In this document: one piece after another, positions 23,361 through 36,086 of the stretch
Layout of the letters: every line of letters begins with the position of its first letter
Numbering within the stretch: position 1 is the first letter of the stretch
NCBI GenBank assembly: GCA_019828545.1
Contig: JACVRA010000112.1
Coordinates: 7,268 to 71,267, forward strand
Length of the DNA: 64,000 nt
Direction: 5' to 3'
DNA from: Paracamarosporium sp. OC-R06-R3
Taxonomy: Eukaryota; Ascomycota; Dothideomycetes; Pleosporales; Didymosphaeriaceae
Notes under the pieces: model-generated
What the model saw: the letters and a program-made list of their open reading frames with translations, nothing else
Database searches by the model: none
What the model was told of the DNA's origin: nothing
Program-made: the position numbers and the translations under genes

Positions 23361-24636
23361 TTACGGCTGCGCCCGATTCGGCCGATTCGTAAAGTCCCAA
23401 TTCGTCGGAATCGCAGGCGCCGCTCCGAACAGGTAATACATCGACGCTATGAAATAGACGTAGTTCTCAGGATTGCGTCTCAGCGTCGTGGCTGACTTCT
23501 TCCGATTCGTGCACTGCGCTAGGGTATCTGCGACAATACGATTAGCTTTTGCGTCCCAGGGCAGAGCAGAGCAGAGCAGGGCAGAGGACTGGATTCACGT
23601 CACAGTAGATCGAACAGAGGAAAAAGAGAAGAAAAGATAAAACACATCAGCGAGAAGCACTAGCAAGAGAAGAAGACCGGATGAGCTAAAGAACCTACAA
23701 AACTCGCTGTTCCCCTGCAGAAACCCCGGCGACGGGCCACCCCCAAATATAAGATGGAACGTCTCGTGCAGCAGCGTCGTGCTCTTAGGCAGCACCGTCT
23801 GCAGCGACGTCCCCGCGCGGATCGCGCCCGACCCCGCAGCCCAGCTATCCGGCCTCGTGCCTGTGAAGCTCCCCGGACACAGCACCACTGTCGAGTACTC
23901 CGCGTGCTGCGTAGGCGCGCCGTTGGGGTTCGCGAGCAGCAGCTCCAGGTTCGCTGTCAGCCCGTCGCGGCCGGGCGTGCTGCAGTATGCGCCGCCGCTG
24001 CCGGTGCCCGCGAAGTAGTACCCGTTTGCTGTCGTGCGGTCGCCGGCCCACCAAGCGACATTGCCGCCTGTGAGACGCCCTGCGTACGCGGTGGATATGG
24101 GGACGGCTTGGCCATTCAGCACGATGGGGGCGCCCTGGTAGTCCTGCGCTTGGGCGGTGCCGGCGCGTTGCACGAGGAAGGTGGAGTCGCAGAAGAGGTA
24201 CGTCTCCGCGGGGTCGATGTTGTTGATTTGGCCTTGGAACCATTGGCGGATGTACCCAAGGTTTGCTATTCCACGTTGAATGTTTAGGTCTGGATCTGGT
24301 ATGCGTGGAGTAAAGAGTATATGACCTACTAAGTATGGTTGCTCGACCACTCGCGCCTCTCTGGACATTGGTGTTAATCTTGAAATAAGTGTTCAGGGCC
24401 CTGCGGACCCTCCGCCCGTCTTGCGTGGTTGCAGCCCCGTGCGTGTTGATCGCGTTGATGGCAGCTATCACGCTCTGCAGGCTTTCTGTTGCATACTGGT
24501 TTAGCAGTGTTCTATATGCATCGCAACCACCGTTTGTGGTTCCGGGTTGGATGGTTATCAGGTTTGCAAGGTTCTGGGCATGAATAGAGAAAGCAAAAGC
24601 GCAAAGCGTGACGACGAAGGCTAGGAATCTCGCCAT
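23361..24636 (-). CDS. Secreted zinc metalloendopeptidase, M35-like
   Basis: Predicted extracellular protease. Three exons (24636-24330, 24265-23699, 23527-23361) give 346 residues. Residues 1-20 (MARFLAFVVTLCAFAFSIHA) form a signal peptide. The zincin motif HETFH lies near residue 269, and a downstream NPENYVYFIASMYYL resembles the NADxYxxFA block of deuterolysin/Lys-specific M35 proteases, which supports M35 over other zincins. Introns are 64 nt (GTAGGT donor, CCTAAAC branch) and 171 nt; the second restores EFYTLAQC and contains a GCAGA microsatellite. The 5' splice site of intron 1 is the least certain join. Confidence 0.75.
23561..23585. repeat. GCAGA microsatellite
   Basis: Five GCAGA-type units (one reads GCAGG) inside intron 2 of the metalloprotease gene. 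Confidence 0.7.
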
Positions 24637-25519
24637 GGTGACGACCCTCTACAGCGCCAGAGCGAGTCTCGACGGGGTGGAATGGCTACAAGAACGACGG
24701 TATCAGGGGACGACCGAGTATCCCTCGATCTTCGGCCGAAGATGGCATACCGCTCCGTGTATTCGCACTACTCGGGTGTCCATGGTTAACTCCTTCACGT
24801 ACTCGGTGCCGAACGGGCGAGTAGGAATCGCGGCCCCCAATCTGATATTGAGTGCATAAGCGAGTGTAGAGGAAGAACCCCGCGTGATACCGTCACGCGT
24901 AGTCTCGTAAGGTGGGCATACATACACCTTACATATTCCTCTACCGTATTACCAATCCCGGCTACACGCAGCAACATGCAGGAACACGCCGTGCTTCCGG
25001 GTAATCCCTGAACTTTGTATTAAGCGGTAGGTGGCACAGAGGAAAGGATGCGTAGGGGTGGTCAGCAAGCCCCCCAAGGCTGCCTAGGTAATTTACCAGA
25101 TATAAAATGCCCTCGTATAATTGCGGCGAACCTCGGTCGGAATACTGGATTTGTGAGTTGTTGAGTACACCGGGTAGATGTTCGTGTTCAACCTGGAAAT
25201 AGTCTGCACACCCATTAAAGTGGTTTTTTTTTTAGACATTTCATCGCGGAGTGTGATATCACAAAGAACAAGCGGCGACATGACTCGATGTGCTAGGTCT
25301 AGGCATATTTTCCAAGCGATTAGACTTGAGGAATGTACACTCATACAGGCTCTTGTGTAAGCTGACGATCGAATTAGGTTAAGCGAGCGAAACTATCCAG
25401 CTACATGATTGGCCAACCCCTTGCCCCGTATAACGGACCCGCAGTATAAGCATGCACAAGCCGTGCATCCGACCGTTGACAAGCTTGTTCCACGCCTGTC
25501 TGCCTTATCCGCACGTCGC
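24637..25519. other. Intergenic, promoter side of the metalloprotease
   Basis: About 880 bp with only short open frames. It should contain the promoter of the metalloprotease and the 3' flank of the small secreted gene. No motif recognised. Confidence 0.4.
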
Positions 25520-26077
25520 CTAAGGGTTCGCAGCCACGATTTTGACCAGGATCCCCGACGGCTGGTAGCCGACGGGATACGTCGACGCAGTGTATGCAGG
25601 GTTCGAAGTATTGACCTGGACCCCAAAGGAACCCCCGCTGGTGCCACAGCCAACCAGAGCCCCGGCCTGCTGCTCAGGGGTCGCCTTGGCCCCACCGTCG
25701 ATAGTAGTTGCGATGTCTGCGAAGAGCACGCTCGAATTGACAGCGCTGTCGATGTGCTTTGCGAGCGCCAGAGCGGTCCCGTGCGCATATATCGTCCACT
25801 CTGCGCAGTCCGGAGCATCCGCCGCGGCCATGCTGAACAGGCGGCCGGCCTTGGTCTGCGCGCCGTAGGCTCGCAGGTAAGATGCGATGTAGGTCACGTC
25901 GGCGGTGGCCACGTTCTGCGGCTCGCCATCTGGAGGGTTGTAGCAGAGGAGGTCGGGGGTCTCGTTGTCGTAGCAGATCTGCGAGGCGCGGACAGAGACC
26001 GGGAGACGTTCCGGTGCGGGATGCGCGGCACCGAGGAGGGCGAGTGAAGCAAGCTTGAGGAGGGTTTGAGAAAGCAT
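25520..26077 (-). CDS. Small secreted protein, unknown
   Basis: A single exon encodes 185 residues. The start is set at 26077 because the next residues (MLSQTLLKLASLALLGAAHP) are a typical signal peptide; the longer upstream frame would bury it. TATAAAT lies on the coding strand at 26156-26150, 73 nt before the ATG. The mature protein has four cysteines (ICYD, LLCYN, DCAEW, GCGTS), enough for two disulfides, and one Asn-x-Ser/Thr site (NSS). I do not recognise the family. Size, secretion and cysteines allow an effector-like or cell-wall role, but nothing shows it. Confidence 0.65.
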   Translation of the reverse strand: MLSQTLLKLASLALLGAAHPAPERLPVSVRASQICYDNETPDLLCYNPPDGEPQNVATADVTYIASYLRAYGAQTKAGRLFSMAAADAPDCAEWTIYAHGTALALAKHIDSAVNSSVLFADIATTIDGGAKATPEQQAGALVGCGTSGGSFGVQVNTSNPAYTASTYPVGYQPSGILVKIVAANP

Positions 26078-26149
26078 CGTGACGACGAGATAGTGGAAGT
26101 TGCTCAGTCCTGTGTGCGTGGTGTCCTTGGTGTCGGTGAAGTGGTCCAC

Positions 26150-26156
26150 ATTTATA
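26150..26156 (-). promoter_or_regulatory. TATA box of the small secreted gene
   Basis: TATAAAT on the minus strand 73 nt upstream of the chosen ATG; it supports the start at 26077. Confidence 0.5.
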
Positions 26157-26613
26157 GATGGATCGCCAAAGTATGCATGGTGCCGTTTGTAGCCCATCAA
26201 GCATCTGCCTGCATGATGCTTTCAGAGGCAAGGCTTCTCGATAGATCCAATCGCTTCAGCCTGGTACTCCGCGTGATTATATTGAACAGGTGACTCCTGT
26301 AGGAATAGTCAACCACCGAGGCCGAAGGATTGCTCGAACCTGCTTTATCTGGCAATACGAAAACTCGGTATCAACTCGGGACAGCTATACATGGGGGCCG
26401 ATAAAGCGACCCTAGACCTGGAGCCGGGAGCAATATATGGCCCCGAAATCGGTCACGCAGAGCGCGTAATCTCTGCAGCCTCGCGTAATCCGGTGAGACG
26501 ACTGTAACCCTCGGCACGGGCAACGGTGACCAGGTCTGAGCCCGCTTTAACAGCCAGGTATATGCTTATCTTGTACACCCCAATCGCTGTCTACCATCGC
26601 CGGGACGTCTACG

Positions 26614-29600
26614 ATGGCAGGTCGTATGAATTTTGTATTCCTTTTAGCTTTGCTGTGGACAGTCGGGCAATGGGGTGTTGTAAATGCATCCTGGCAGTAC
26701 GCGAATCCACAGCGGTACCCAAAAGTGCCCGCATACGGTCCGCAGGTATGAACGCATGTGATATTAAGACATTGTGTTTTCGGATTTGGAGTTGACCTTG
26801 GATGCCAGCCTGCGCCGTCGTATATGGTGGATAACCAGCACAATTATTACAAGACAGCCCCTGATAAAGGTAGGTATCCCCAAAGAAACGCTACAATGTG
26901 ATGAGTAGCTGAAGCCGTTGCACCAGGGAAACAGAGAGGCCCGGTATGGAAATACTCCGGTAGCCTTGAAAAATACATGGCGAATTTGAGAAACAACACT
27001 GTGGTTCGCGGTGGCTCATCCAAGTGGAACGGCACAAGAACCACTAGGTTCACGCGCAATAGTAATGCAACGCTGGATGCCGCAGCGGATGGGTATTGGC
27101 TAACGACACTTGGGCCGCTTGGAGCTGTGAGTAAGAGAGGGATTGTAGGTAGTCGGAATGCTAATCTGTTTCTTAGCAACCATTGGCTGGGGATGGCTAC
27201 CAGTTCTTTCGCGACGTGACTGCTTTCGGGGCTGACAAGAACGGCGAAACTGACGCGACGGAGGCAATTAACGCGGCGGTGAGTAGCTGGAACCAGGGCT
27301 CCGTGGGGGGCAGTCAAGCTCGCTGCGGGGAAGAATGCGGCAACACCTTCACGCAGGGCGCCATCATCTACTTCCCCAAAGGCACATACAAGATTTGCTC
27401 TCCGGTAATCCAGCTCTACTATACCCAGTTCATAGGCGATGCCAACAGTCCACCGACGATCAAGGGGTGCGACACGTTCCAGGGCATTGCTCTGTTCGAT
27501 ACGGATCCGTACATCCCCGGCGGGTCAGGTGCACAGTGGTATATAAACCAGAACCAGTTTTTCCGACATATTCGAAACTTCATCTTTGACTTGACAGACA
27601 TGCCACGGTCGACGGAGGAAAACGACCAGCCTCTTGTGCCGACAGGCATCCACTGGCAGGTGGCCCAAGCGACGACACTGCAAAACCTCGTGTTCAACAT
27701 GCCTCCAAGCAGTGGTACTGATGCGGACGATGCCACAACGGCGGTTGGTATCTTCACGGAGAACGGCAGCGGAGGGTTTGTGTCGGACCTGACGTTCAAT
27801 GGCGGCAACATTGGGTGGCGGGCCGGGTCGCAGCAATTCACGGCGCGGAATCTGAAGTTCAATGACTGTTTGACGGCAGTGCAGATGGTGTGGGACTGGG
27901 GCTTCAACTGGTGAGTATTTCGTTTCCAGTTCATGTGAGGTTCCAATCTAGGTGTGTCAGCTGACATGTTACAAATCAGGCAGGGTATCGAGGTTAGCGG
28001 CGGTGCCATTGCTTGTAAGTAAGGTCCCTTTGGATACGATAAGGATACTAATGGTTCCCTGCAGTCAATATCTCAGGCATTGGTGGCGATACAGGCCAAG
28101 GCACGGCCAGCGTGTCACTCATCGACAGCTCGATCAGCAACGTGCCGGTGGGCATCCTCACCAACCAGCGGGACGTATCACCCAACATCGTGCTCGACAA
28201 CACAGACTTCAACAACGTTGATCGTATCGTGCAGGTCGAGGGCGGGTCGACGCTGCTGTCGGGTAACCAGGGGCTGTGGGCAACGGGCAAGCGGTACAAC
28301 GGCTCCACAGGGTCGACGCAGACGGGTCCCGTGACTGCACCGGCCAAGGCCAAAGGGCTGCTAGATGGCGACGGGAAGCTGTTCGTGCGCTCGCGGCCGC
28401 AGTACGAGGACGTCGACTCGTCCGGGTTCCTGGTGGCCACGACGGATGGCGGATGCAAAAACGACGGCTCGGGCGACCAGACGGCGTGCATCAACGGCTT
28501 CCTGCAAAAGGCACAAGGGAAGATTGCATACTTTCCCGCGGGCATATATGCTGTCGGCGGCACCGTCTTCATCCCCACGGGCTCCAAGGTCCAAGGGTCG
28601 TCGTGGTCGCAGATCCAGGGCGCGGGCTACTACTTCGGAGACATGCAGGCGCCCAAGGTCATGGTGCAGGTGGGCAACCGGGGCGACGTGGGCAGCATCG
28701 AGATCGTCGAGATGTTGTTTTCGGTGCGCGGCCCCACAGCGGGCGCGATCCTGATGGAATGGAACGTCGCCGCCGCCGAACAGGGCGCTGCCGCTATGTG
28801 GGACTCGCATTTCCGGGTGGGCGGCGGCATGGGCACAGATCTCGACTTCGACCACTGCCCCAAATTCACCCAGAACGACGAGTGCATCGCTTCCTCGCTC
28901 ATGTTCCGCGTCACGTCCCAGGCCTCGGGATACTTCGAGAACGTCTGGGCCTGGCTGGCCGACCATGACAACGATGCCTCCATCTTCAACCAGCCCGACT
29001 CTTCCAGTACCCAGATCAGCATCTTCGGTGCCCGCGGTATGCTGATTGAGTCACAAGGCCCGTCTTGGTTCTATGGCAGTGGTTCTGAGCACTCCGTCCT
29101 GTACAACTATCTGCTGAGCGGCGCAAAGGCTGTCTACATGGGGCATATACAGACCGAAAGCCCCTATTTCCAGCCCGTGCCCGCTGCCCCAGTGCCCTTC
29201 GCCCAACAGTTGACCTTCCCCAACGACCCCGACTTCTCAAAGTGTAATCTCACGGCCAACAGCGACAATGAACAGTGTAGATATGCCTGGGGGCTGCGGA
29301 TCGTCGACTCGACCGATGTAACTATCCACAGCGCCGGTCTGTACAGCTTCTTCAATGCCTACTATCAGGACTGCATTGACACGCACAACTGCCAAGAGCG
29401 GATCCTTGAGGTGACAGGCTCGACCGGTGTCGTCGTTTTCAACCTCTTCACTGTTGCGACCGTCCAGATTGCGAATGGCATAGATGGTTCCCGGGTCCTG
29501 CAGACCGACGGAAACCAACGCGGTTTTACCACCGAAGTGAGTGTGTGGATACCGCTGCCAGGCAAAGACCACGATAACGTCGTCTATGTTGGCCCTGAAA

Positions 29601-31895
29601 TCTTCCCGAGCCCTACTGTGAGTTGTTCGGCGCCGTGCGTCTTGGTCTTCCCTACGAGTCACCTCGATTCTTCTTCGACCATATCACCGAGCGACTATGT
29701 CACCTCGCTTGAGTATGGCACCTACACGACGGCGTCAAACAACGGTGCTCCTGCCACTATATTTGTGACCTCCACAACCACAATTACCATTACCATCCCC
29801 CCAATCACTATCGGTGGACTGCCCTTTTCCAACGTCAATATCACCTCCAACGGGCCCACACCTATCACCATATATCCAAGTGTTGACGTTCCTCCTGTTA
29901 CTATCCCCGTTCCGAACGGCCAGGGAGGCACAACACCCCGTGTTGTTCCCTTACCGCCCTGGCCGTTAGTGGACCAAGGCCCAGGCGGTACAGGTGCAAA
30001 TACCGATCCAGGTACTGAGTCAGACACCAACACAGGTAGCTTGACCAGCAGCACCACATACTATACTGGCATAGTTTCCACCGTCACCGCGCGCGGGCCT
30101 ACGGTTACAACAGTGACATTTCCTCCTTCGGTAGTCCCGTTCACTATCACGTGTCCGGATGAGACGGGATTAGCATTTGCCACGCCTCCAATCACAGTGA
30201 CTACGAGATGCACAAATTCAGCCACGAGTACGTTGAATTTTGGATGTCCCACGACAAAAGTTGTCTCCTTCCTGGACTCGACCACAGCGCGCGTTTCGGT
30301 GGACTGCACTCTCATCACGGCATGGAGTACAGGGCAGGACTCATCCACCACAACACCTGTGCCCGTCTGGGCCACTTGGCCCCGCTTTGGCGTCATAGAG
30401 CCTGTTACAACCACGCCGAATGCCCCTAAACCGACAAATGACGGGGTCGTGGTGCCCTGCCGAGCGTGGTTCTTCTTCATCTGCATCTCGTGGGGCGAAA
30501 TCCATGTCGGAGGGTGGCACTGGATCCTGCCTCCAGGTATCTACCCGCCAGGCCCACCGCCCACTGGTCTGATCAAGTGGCCGCCCGGCTTCACGTTGAA
30601 AGGAACGCTGCCGCCATGGCCCAAGATCACGATTGGCAACGACAATCAAATCACAACCGAGGAGGAGCCTGAGTGCGAGACCAAGACGGCCGAGGCTTGC
30701 ACGTACTCGACCATCTTCTCCGTCACGACAACGACGAACGGTGTCACGACGACTACAGGTACGTCCACCACGAGTCACTGCGAAACAGTTTCGGGCTGCT
30801 CTGTGCGCGACTCGGACCAAAGCACCACTTCCACAGACGAGCAAATTGGAACGCAGACGATCGCGCCCGTGGGCACATGGATCGATGAAGCGTGGTTCAC
30901 CGACGACGGCGAAGCCTACAGCAGCTCTGTCTTCGCCGAGCTGTACGCCGCACTGGAGGCCGACGAGGCAAGCGAAGACGGTTCTGTTATCAGCTTCACC
31001 CCCGGGCCGTCCGCCTCGCCGACATGCGCCAGCGGCACCGGCTGCGGCGGCCATCTATGCACAGGCTACTGGTGCTTGCCGACGCCGACGGGCGCACCTC
31101 CCGGGTACCAGGACCCGAAGGACCCGAATTCGGACGGGCACTCGGCCCCGACGACATCCATCGGCGGCCCGACGACCACATCCCAAAACACGCCCACGCC
31201 GACGTCGTCCGGCCCGCCCAAGTCTCCGCTCTCCCGCGGCCCGATCAACTGCTTCAACGAAGCCGACTTCCCGGGCCACGCCGACATCCAGTCGGGCGAC
31301 CAGGACGACTTCTCGACCGACTTCTCCAACCTGCGCTCGCAGATGGGTGACGACGACTCGCTGGGCCCCAACGACGCTACCGTCCGCCTGCGCCGCACAG
31401 ACTCGCACGGCGTAAACTACGACTACTCGTGCGGCTGGGTCCCCGGGTGCGTCACCGACGTCGACCGCCAGAGCTTCGGCTTCCCGCTGGGCTCGCCCAG
31501 CCTCATCACCGCGTACCTACTTGTGCGCGAGGACTACACTAAGTGTGAGTATATTTACTTCCCCGTCATCTCTGCATGGCCATGGATCAATCTAACACCC
31601 CCACTTTACAGGTAACAACGGCGGCGTAGGCGGCACTTGCCAAGTCGGGTGTCTCCTGTATACCTTCGAGGGCGCGCGCGGCGACGAGGGCGACGATCCC
31701 TGCGACGACTTCGACTGCAGCTCGTGCGGTACCCCGTTCGATCCGCCCGCGTGCCAGTCGTGCTGCCAGAATCTGTTTACCACGTTGGCTGATGCTGGGA
31801 ATGGGAGTACGTGGGACGGGGCGTTGGGCGTTGTGGAGAATGGGACGGTGGGGGGGAATGTGAGGAGGGGGTTTGGGGCGAGATGGGTTGAGTGA
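26614..31895 (+). CDS. GH55-type beta-1,3-glucanase with long C-terminal extension
   Basis: Predicted secreted or wall-bound exo-beta-1,3-glucanase. Seven exons (26614-26745, 26809-26869, 26915-27126, 27177-27910, 27980-28014, 28065-31544, 31612-31895), all phase-consistent, give 1,645 residues. A signal peptide ends around residue 25 (LLALLWTVGQWGVVNA). Two pectate-lyase-like beta-helix halves follow: one from FFRDVTAFGADKNGETDAT (about 144), the other from about 500 (NDGSGDQTACINGFLQKA). This twin layout is the GH55 hallmark. After about residue 910 comes a Ser/Thr/Pro-rich region, then a segment with NCFNEADFPGHADI and a Cys-rich end (CSSCGTPFDPPACQSCC). GH55 enzymes are usually about 750-1,000 residues, so the tail roughly doubles this one. 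The exon 3 acceptor could be 26908 instead of 26914. Confidence 0.88.
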
Positions 31896-34800
31896 GGGTG
31901 GGCGTGTGTGGATTTTGATCGAGCGAGGGAGAGGGGAGGGATGAGATGAAGGGAGTGCCCTGCTTGTATACCGAGTACATAGCGCGGGTTAGCTGTGCGG
32001 CATGGAGTGTGGTGTAGTGTATATATCCCCGTCCTACCTCTCCTGAATCTCGTCAAAATGTTTGAACAATCTGCAGGAAGCTCACGTGCGAGTTGAAATA
32101 AGGTTCCCGCTACGCGCGGCCGCTAGTTCACTCGACGCGGCGTGATGCAATATACAAGGTGACTTCCGAGAACAGAGAAAAGGAAGTACGCGGATTGACA
32201 CTTGATGGGAATTATCGGGAGTAGGGAAAGAAGAAAGATCTGGTGTTGTCGTGTAAGGGGAACATCGGACGGTACGTAGGGTTTTCATACACCACCTGTA
32301 GTAGAGAGGCTAGGGCGACTGTGACTGACCTCGCACGGTGTGAACGGATTAAATGAGATGACAGTTTGAGGGAAGCGGTGTGTAGTGGCTGGGTGATGCT
32401 GCACTGATGATATTTATCTCAACCTATGCGTGTCGCGGGAGAAAAATTAAGATCGACTCTAATCTGATAGTCGTAGGTCTTCATGTTTGAAAACTTTCCA
32501 ATAGTATACTGAGCCCTGGAAATGCCATCTAACATTACCTTTGGATCACTCTTGTACCAAGGCATTTTATCAAAAATCCACTCTCTAGATGCCATTTAAC
32601 ACTAGATATAGCGCGTAGTATTTTAGCGAGAAGCGGTACTTCAGCGACCCACCTCGGTATCTGTACCAGATTCCATTGAAACGCCCACATAGCGTGTCTT
32701 CCTTACTTTGTACTCTCGCTGGATAACCCTTTTCACACAATGGTTCGTTGGTACCGCGCCCATCACGAGGCTCCAAAAATGTCCTCTTGCACTACACGCT
32801 CCAAACATGCTCAAGCACCAACCGGCAATAGTTGTCGGCGTGGATGAGCTTTTCATAATTATCAACATTGTGCACATGCAACGCACCGTATCTTCTGTTG
32901 CTAAAATCTTGGACATGCGTACCGAGAGCATCTTTCTTGATGCCAAAGCTGAAGCCAGATTCCACAAAAGCGGGGCCTCAAGGGTTGAGATGGGTGTCAG
33001 GTAGGTACATAGTCAACGGTTGATCATTTATATCGGAAGCATATGCCTTGATGGTGATGGAAAATTGCTTCCTGCTAAGCAGTAGGACCGGTTAGCACTC
33101 AATGCGAACGTGGACTTTGAGTTGCGACGCCATCGGAAATGCTAATTTGAGAGTTTTGGTGGGAGGGGTAATTCAATTCGTTCCCATCAAGGTCGATCAG
33201 ATGCCTGCATGGCTTGGTATCTCGGCGTTGTAGGAGGTAATGAGATAGGCATGACCTAGCGGCTCTATCTTCTCTGATGTAAAAAAGTACCTGCTGTCTA
33301 AATGTGAGGTGTAGAGAAGGTAGGATTGTAGGGCATCACGACAAAAGATATAGAAATTAGGGCACGCTTAGAAATCAAAGGCCAGAGCAAACAGCTGGCG
33401 AACAAATTGTGCAACAATGAACAGCCGTCCTGTGTTATTGAGGCAACCGTGTACGCCCTCACCGATTCATGTGATTGCAACGCTGCACGTACCTTGAGCG
33501 CTTAGTTGGCCTACTGTCTAACGTATTAGGGACACTGACGTATTAGGGTGGATGGCGAGTACACCCACTGGCACTTTTAGGTGGGAATGACTTACCTTAT
33601 ACCTCCTTTCGACTCTAAACAAATATTCGGGTGGTACGGGTCGGCATTTTAAGGCGACAGGATGAAGAGGAGCTGGGACGCGTTTGAGGGTGCATGATGC
33701 GTACCTGGAGTTGAAAGTGAGGGTAGTCATGTGGTAGATAACTGCTACCTCGGGGAATTTGTGGCTGGTGCAACCACTACACTTGAAGCTATGGAGGTGT
33801 TGGTGTTGCCATGTGGCCTGATCCATCGGGGATTGCATACTTGGAATGGACGTTGCAAGCCGCTCTGGGGCTGAGGGAGGCGTACCAATGCGTGGGTGCG
33901 CGTAACAGTGAAGCCGATACGTGTAACAATGAAGCCGATCTGCGTCACAATGAAGCCGGTACAATCGCAATCGTTAGCGGAAAATGTTTCACAACGTAGT
34001 GTTACGCGCTTAGCATCACCATTGGTACACTCAGCACAACGGTGACGTGTAAGCACCGTGATGTTTCACGTATTCCGGGATTTTAGCACCAGACCGCTCG
34101 CATAGAAGTAGTATTCCGGTTCATGTGCATATCCGCGACGATGTGAGGTAGTGTAGTGAGCAATATCGCCTTCGTAAGCACTGATATCCAATTCTGCTAT
34201 AGCCGTGCATTCTTTATCCCGATCTTCATCAAATTCTGGACGGGTTGTCGGGATCAGATAATTTCAGTTCTTTCACAGCGAAAGCGCGGGGAGGCATACC
34301 GACCTATCAAATTACCCACCCTCTAGAATTTATATGTATTTGAACACCACATATAGAGACTTCCTAACGATATGATCTTCGTAAATGTCGTGTTCCCAAA
34401 TGGGCGACAAATCCACTCTCAAAGATATGCTTAAGTTCCCCAATGAACGGTACTAAGAGCTCGCCCTGATCGTGATTTGGTCAATCAGTGGAGAGCACAG
34501 GCGCTACGAAGTGTATCTGCTTGATCTGAAATACATTCTCGTCGGAAATCCCCGTGACAATATCTATACGAGCGAAAGGACGGGCAGCTCGCTGAATTTT
34601 GAGATCGTAGCTTGTACAATCTTTAATGAGCAGTCTGCTATCGTCGAATGCCTTTGTCCGGCGTTTCCCCACAAGTTTAGCCTCCCGAATTCCTGATGGC
34701 GTAGCGCCGATACTAGCGTGCGCATCACTGAGCACGCTTCTCTCATGTCGGCTAATACGCAACCACCCCGCATTGTCAGTTCCCCACGCGATCAAAGCGG

Positions 34801-34990
34801 AGTCAAATTCACCGAAACCCCTTCTGGAATGTAATTCCTATAGTGTTTTGTGTAGTGAAAGTATTGAGGTTGGTGAGCTCGAACCTTGTCTACCACTGGT
34901 GCAAGTGCGGCAGAATCCGGAAGGCGGCGGAGACCCGTTGCACGGTACCTCCCTTTTTCACATGCACCAACCGCTCTTCACGCTTTCAGA
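31896..34990. other. Intergenic, no gene recognised
   Basis: About 3.1 kb with short open frames on both strands (for example 32641-32967 minus and 34481-34795 minus) but no motif or convincing splice pair. It contains a three-copy 21-bp repeat at 33901-33963. Confidence 0.45.
33901..33963. repeat. Three-copy 21-bp tandem repeat
   Basis: Units at 33901, 33922 and 33943 share the core GTAACAATGAAGCCGAT with a few substitutions. They keep one open frame, so a coding origin is possible, but no protein is recognised. Confidence 0.65.
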
Positions 34991-34997
34991 TATAAAG
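34991..34997 (+). promoter_or_regulatory. TATA box of the RNase H-domain gene
   Basis: TATAAAG lies 106 nt before the ATG at 35097. It is followed by a C/T-rich tract (about 35037-35090) typical of fungal core promoters. Confidence 0.5.
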
Positions 34998-35096
34998 CGA
35001 TCTTCCTTTACGCCACTCTTCGCATCAACTATCAAACCATCTCCTCCACCACTCCTCACCAGCTATCAACTGTCCCAACTATCAACCGTGTTCATA

Positions 35097-36086
35097 ATGC
35101 CGCGTGGTTGGTATCTTGCGCAAGGCCTGCTTCCGCTTGGGGAAGCCAGCAGCGACGATGAAGAAGGACCCTGCACATTGCCGGACGGTCGCCTTGTTTG
35201 CGGCCCCCATGGGCTTGTTAGATGTGGGAAATGTTGTACCGACTACAGCTTTATGGATGATGTCACCGAGGACGAAGAAGACGAAGAAGAAGACGAAGAA
35301 GAAGAGCACGACGAAGAGATCATACCTATCAACGGCAGCGACTCTCGTATTCCTGAGTATCTCTTTGGTACCAAGAAGTGCCGAGGAACAGGTCGAGTCT
35401 TTCCAGCCAAGTTCATTGCTCCATCGTCGACTCGCCCAACAGACTTATTTGTCGGTCTTCCCACGTATGTTCGACTATCTAGGTACGTTGTGGAATCAGA
35501 GATCAATAGCATCCGTAGGTACTAATACATTGTTACTAGATATATTCGCCGCAACAATCCACATCAAATTCTCATGTTCACCGATGGTGCTTGCTTGAAC
35601 AATGGTCAGCCGAACCCCGCAGGTGGCTGGGCTGTTGTCCACGGTCCAGGATCCGCAGGACAGCCTTTGATATTGTCTGGCCGACTCGAGAACAAGGGAC
35701 CTTTTGGTGAGGTTGGCATCCAAAGCAGCAACCGAGCTGAGCTGCGAGCCGTAATAGCTGCTCTACGCTTTCGTCACTGGGGAGGCGAGGGGTTCACCTC
35801 TATCGTCTTCGCCACTGATTCCGAGTATGTGGTAGAAGGATCTACACGGTGGGCTAAGTCCTGGATCAAGAAGGGTTGGAAAACAAGTGTGGGGGCTGCC
35901 GTCAAGAACAAGGACCTGTGGGAGATGCTCTTGGGTGAGGTCGAGAGGTGGCAAGAAGAGGGCTTGTCCATAGAATTCTGGCGCATTCCGAGAGAATGGA
36001 ACGAGGTCGCGGACGCAGCAGCTAAATCTGCGGCTGCCGAGGGTGCAGTTGACGAGTGGACGGATGCCATAGGTCTGTGTATCTGA
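35097..36086 (+). CDS. RNase H-domain protein
   Basis: Predicted type 1 ribonuclease H fold, which cuts RNA in RNA/DNA hybrids. Exons 35097-35482 and 35540-36086 join in phase 2 across a 57-nt intron (TACTAAT branch), giving 310 residues. The N-terminal 128 residues hold a CGPHGLVRCGKCCTDY cysteine segment and an acidic run of about 20 Glu/Asp (EDEEDEEEDEEEEHDEE). The RNase H domain follows: FTDGACLNNG (first Asp), NRAELRAV (Glu), FATDSEYV (second Asp), and EWNEVADAAAK (last Asp). All four acidic catalytic positions are present, so it is probably active. The extra N-terminal part distinguishes it from housekeeping RNH1. Confidence 0.87.

Noticed and set aside
28276..31415. Several 130-260-codon frames inside the GH55 gene on both strands
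   Set aside because: They lie within one continuous exon that encodes a recognisable protein; their Arg/Pro-rich composition is typical of shadow frames.
34626..35096. N-terminal extension of the RNase H-domain frame
   Set aside because: The extension spans the TATA box and C/T-rich core promoter; the ATG at 35097 is the sensible start.
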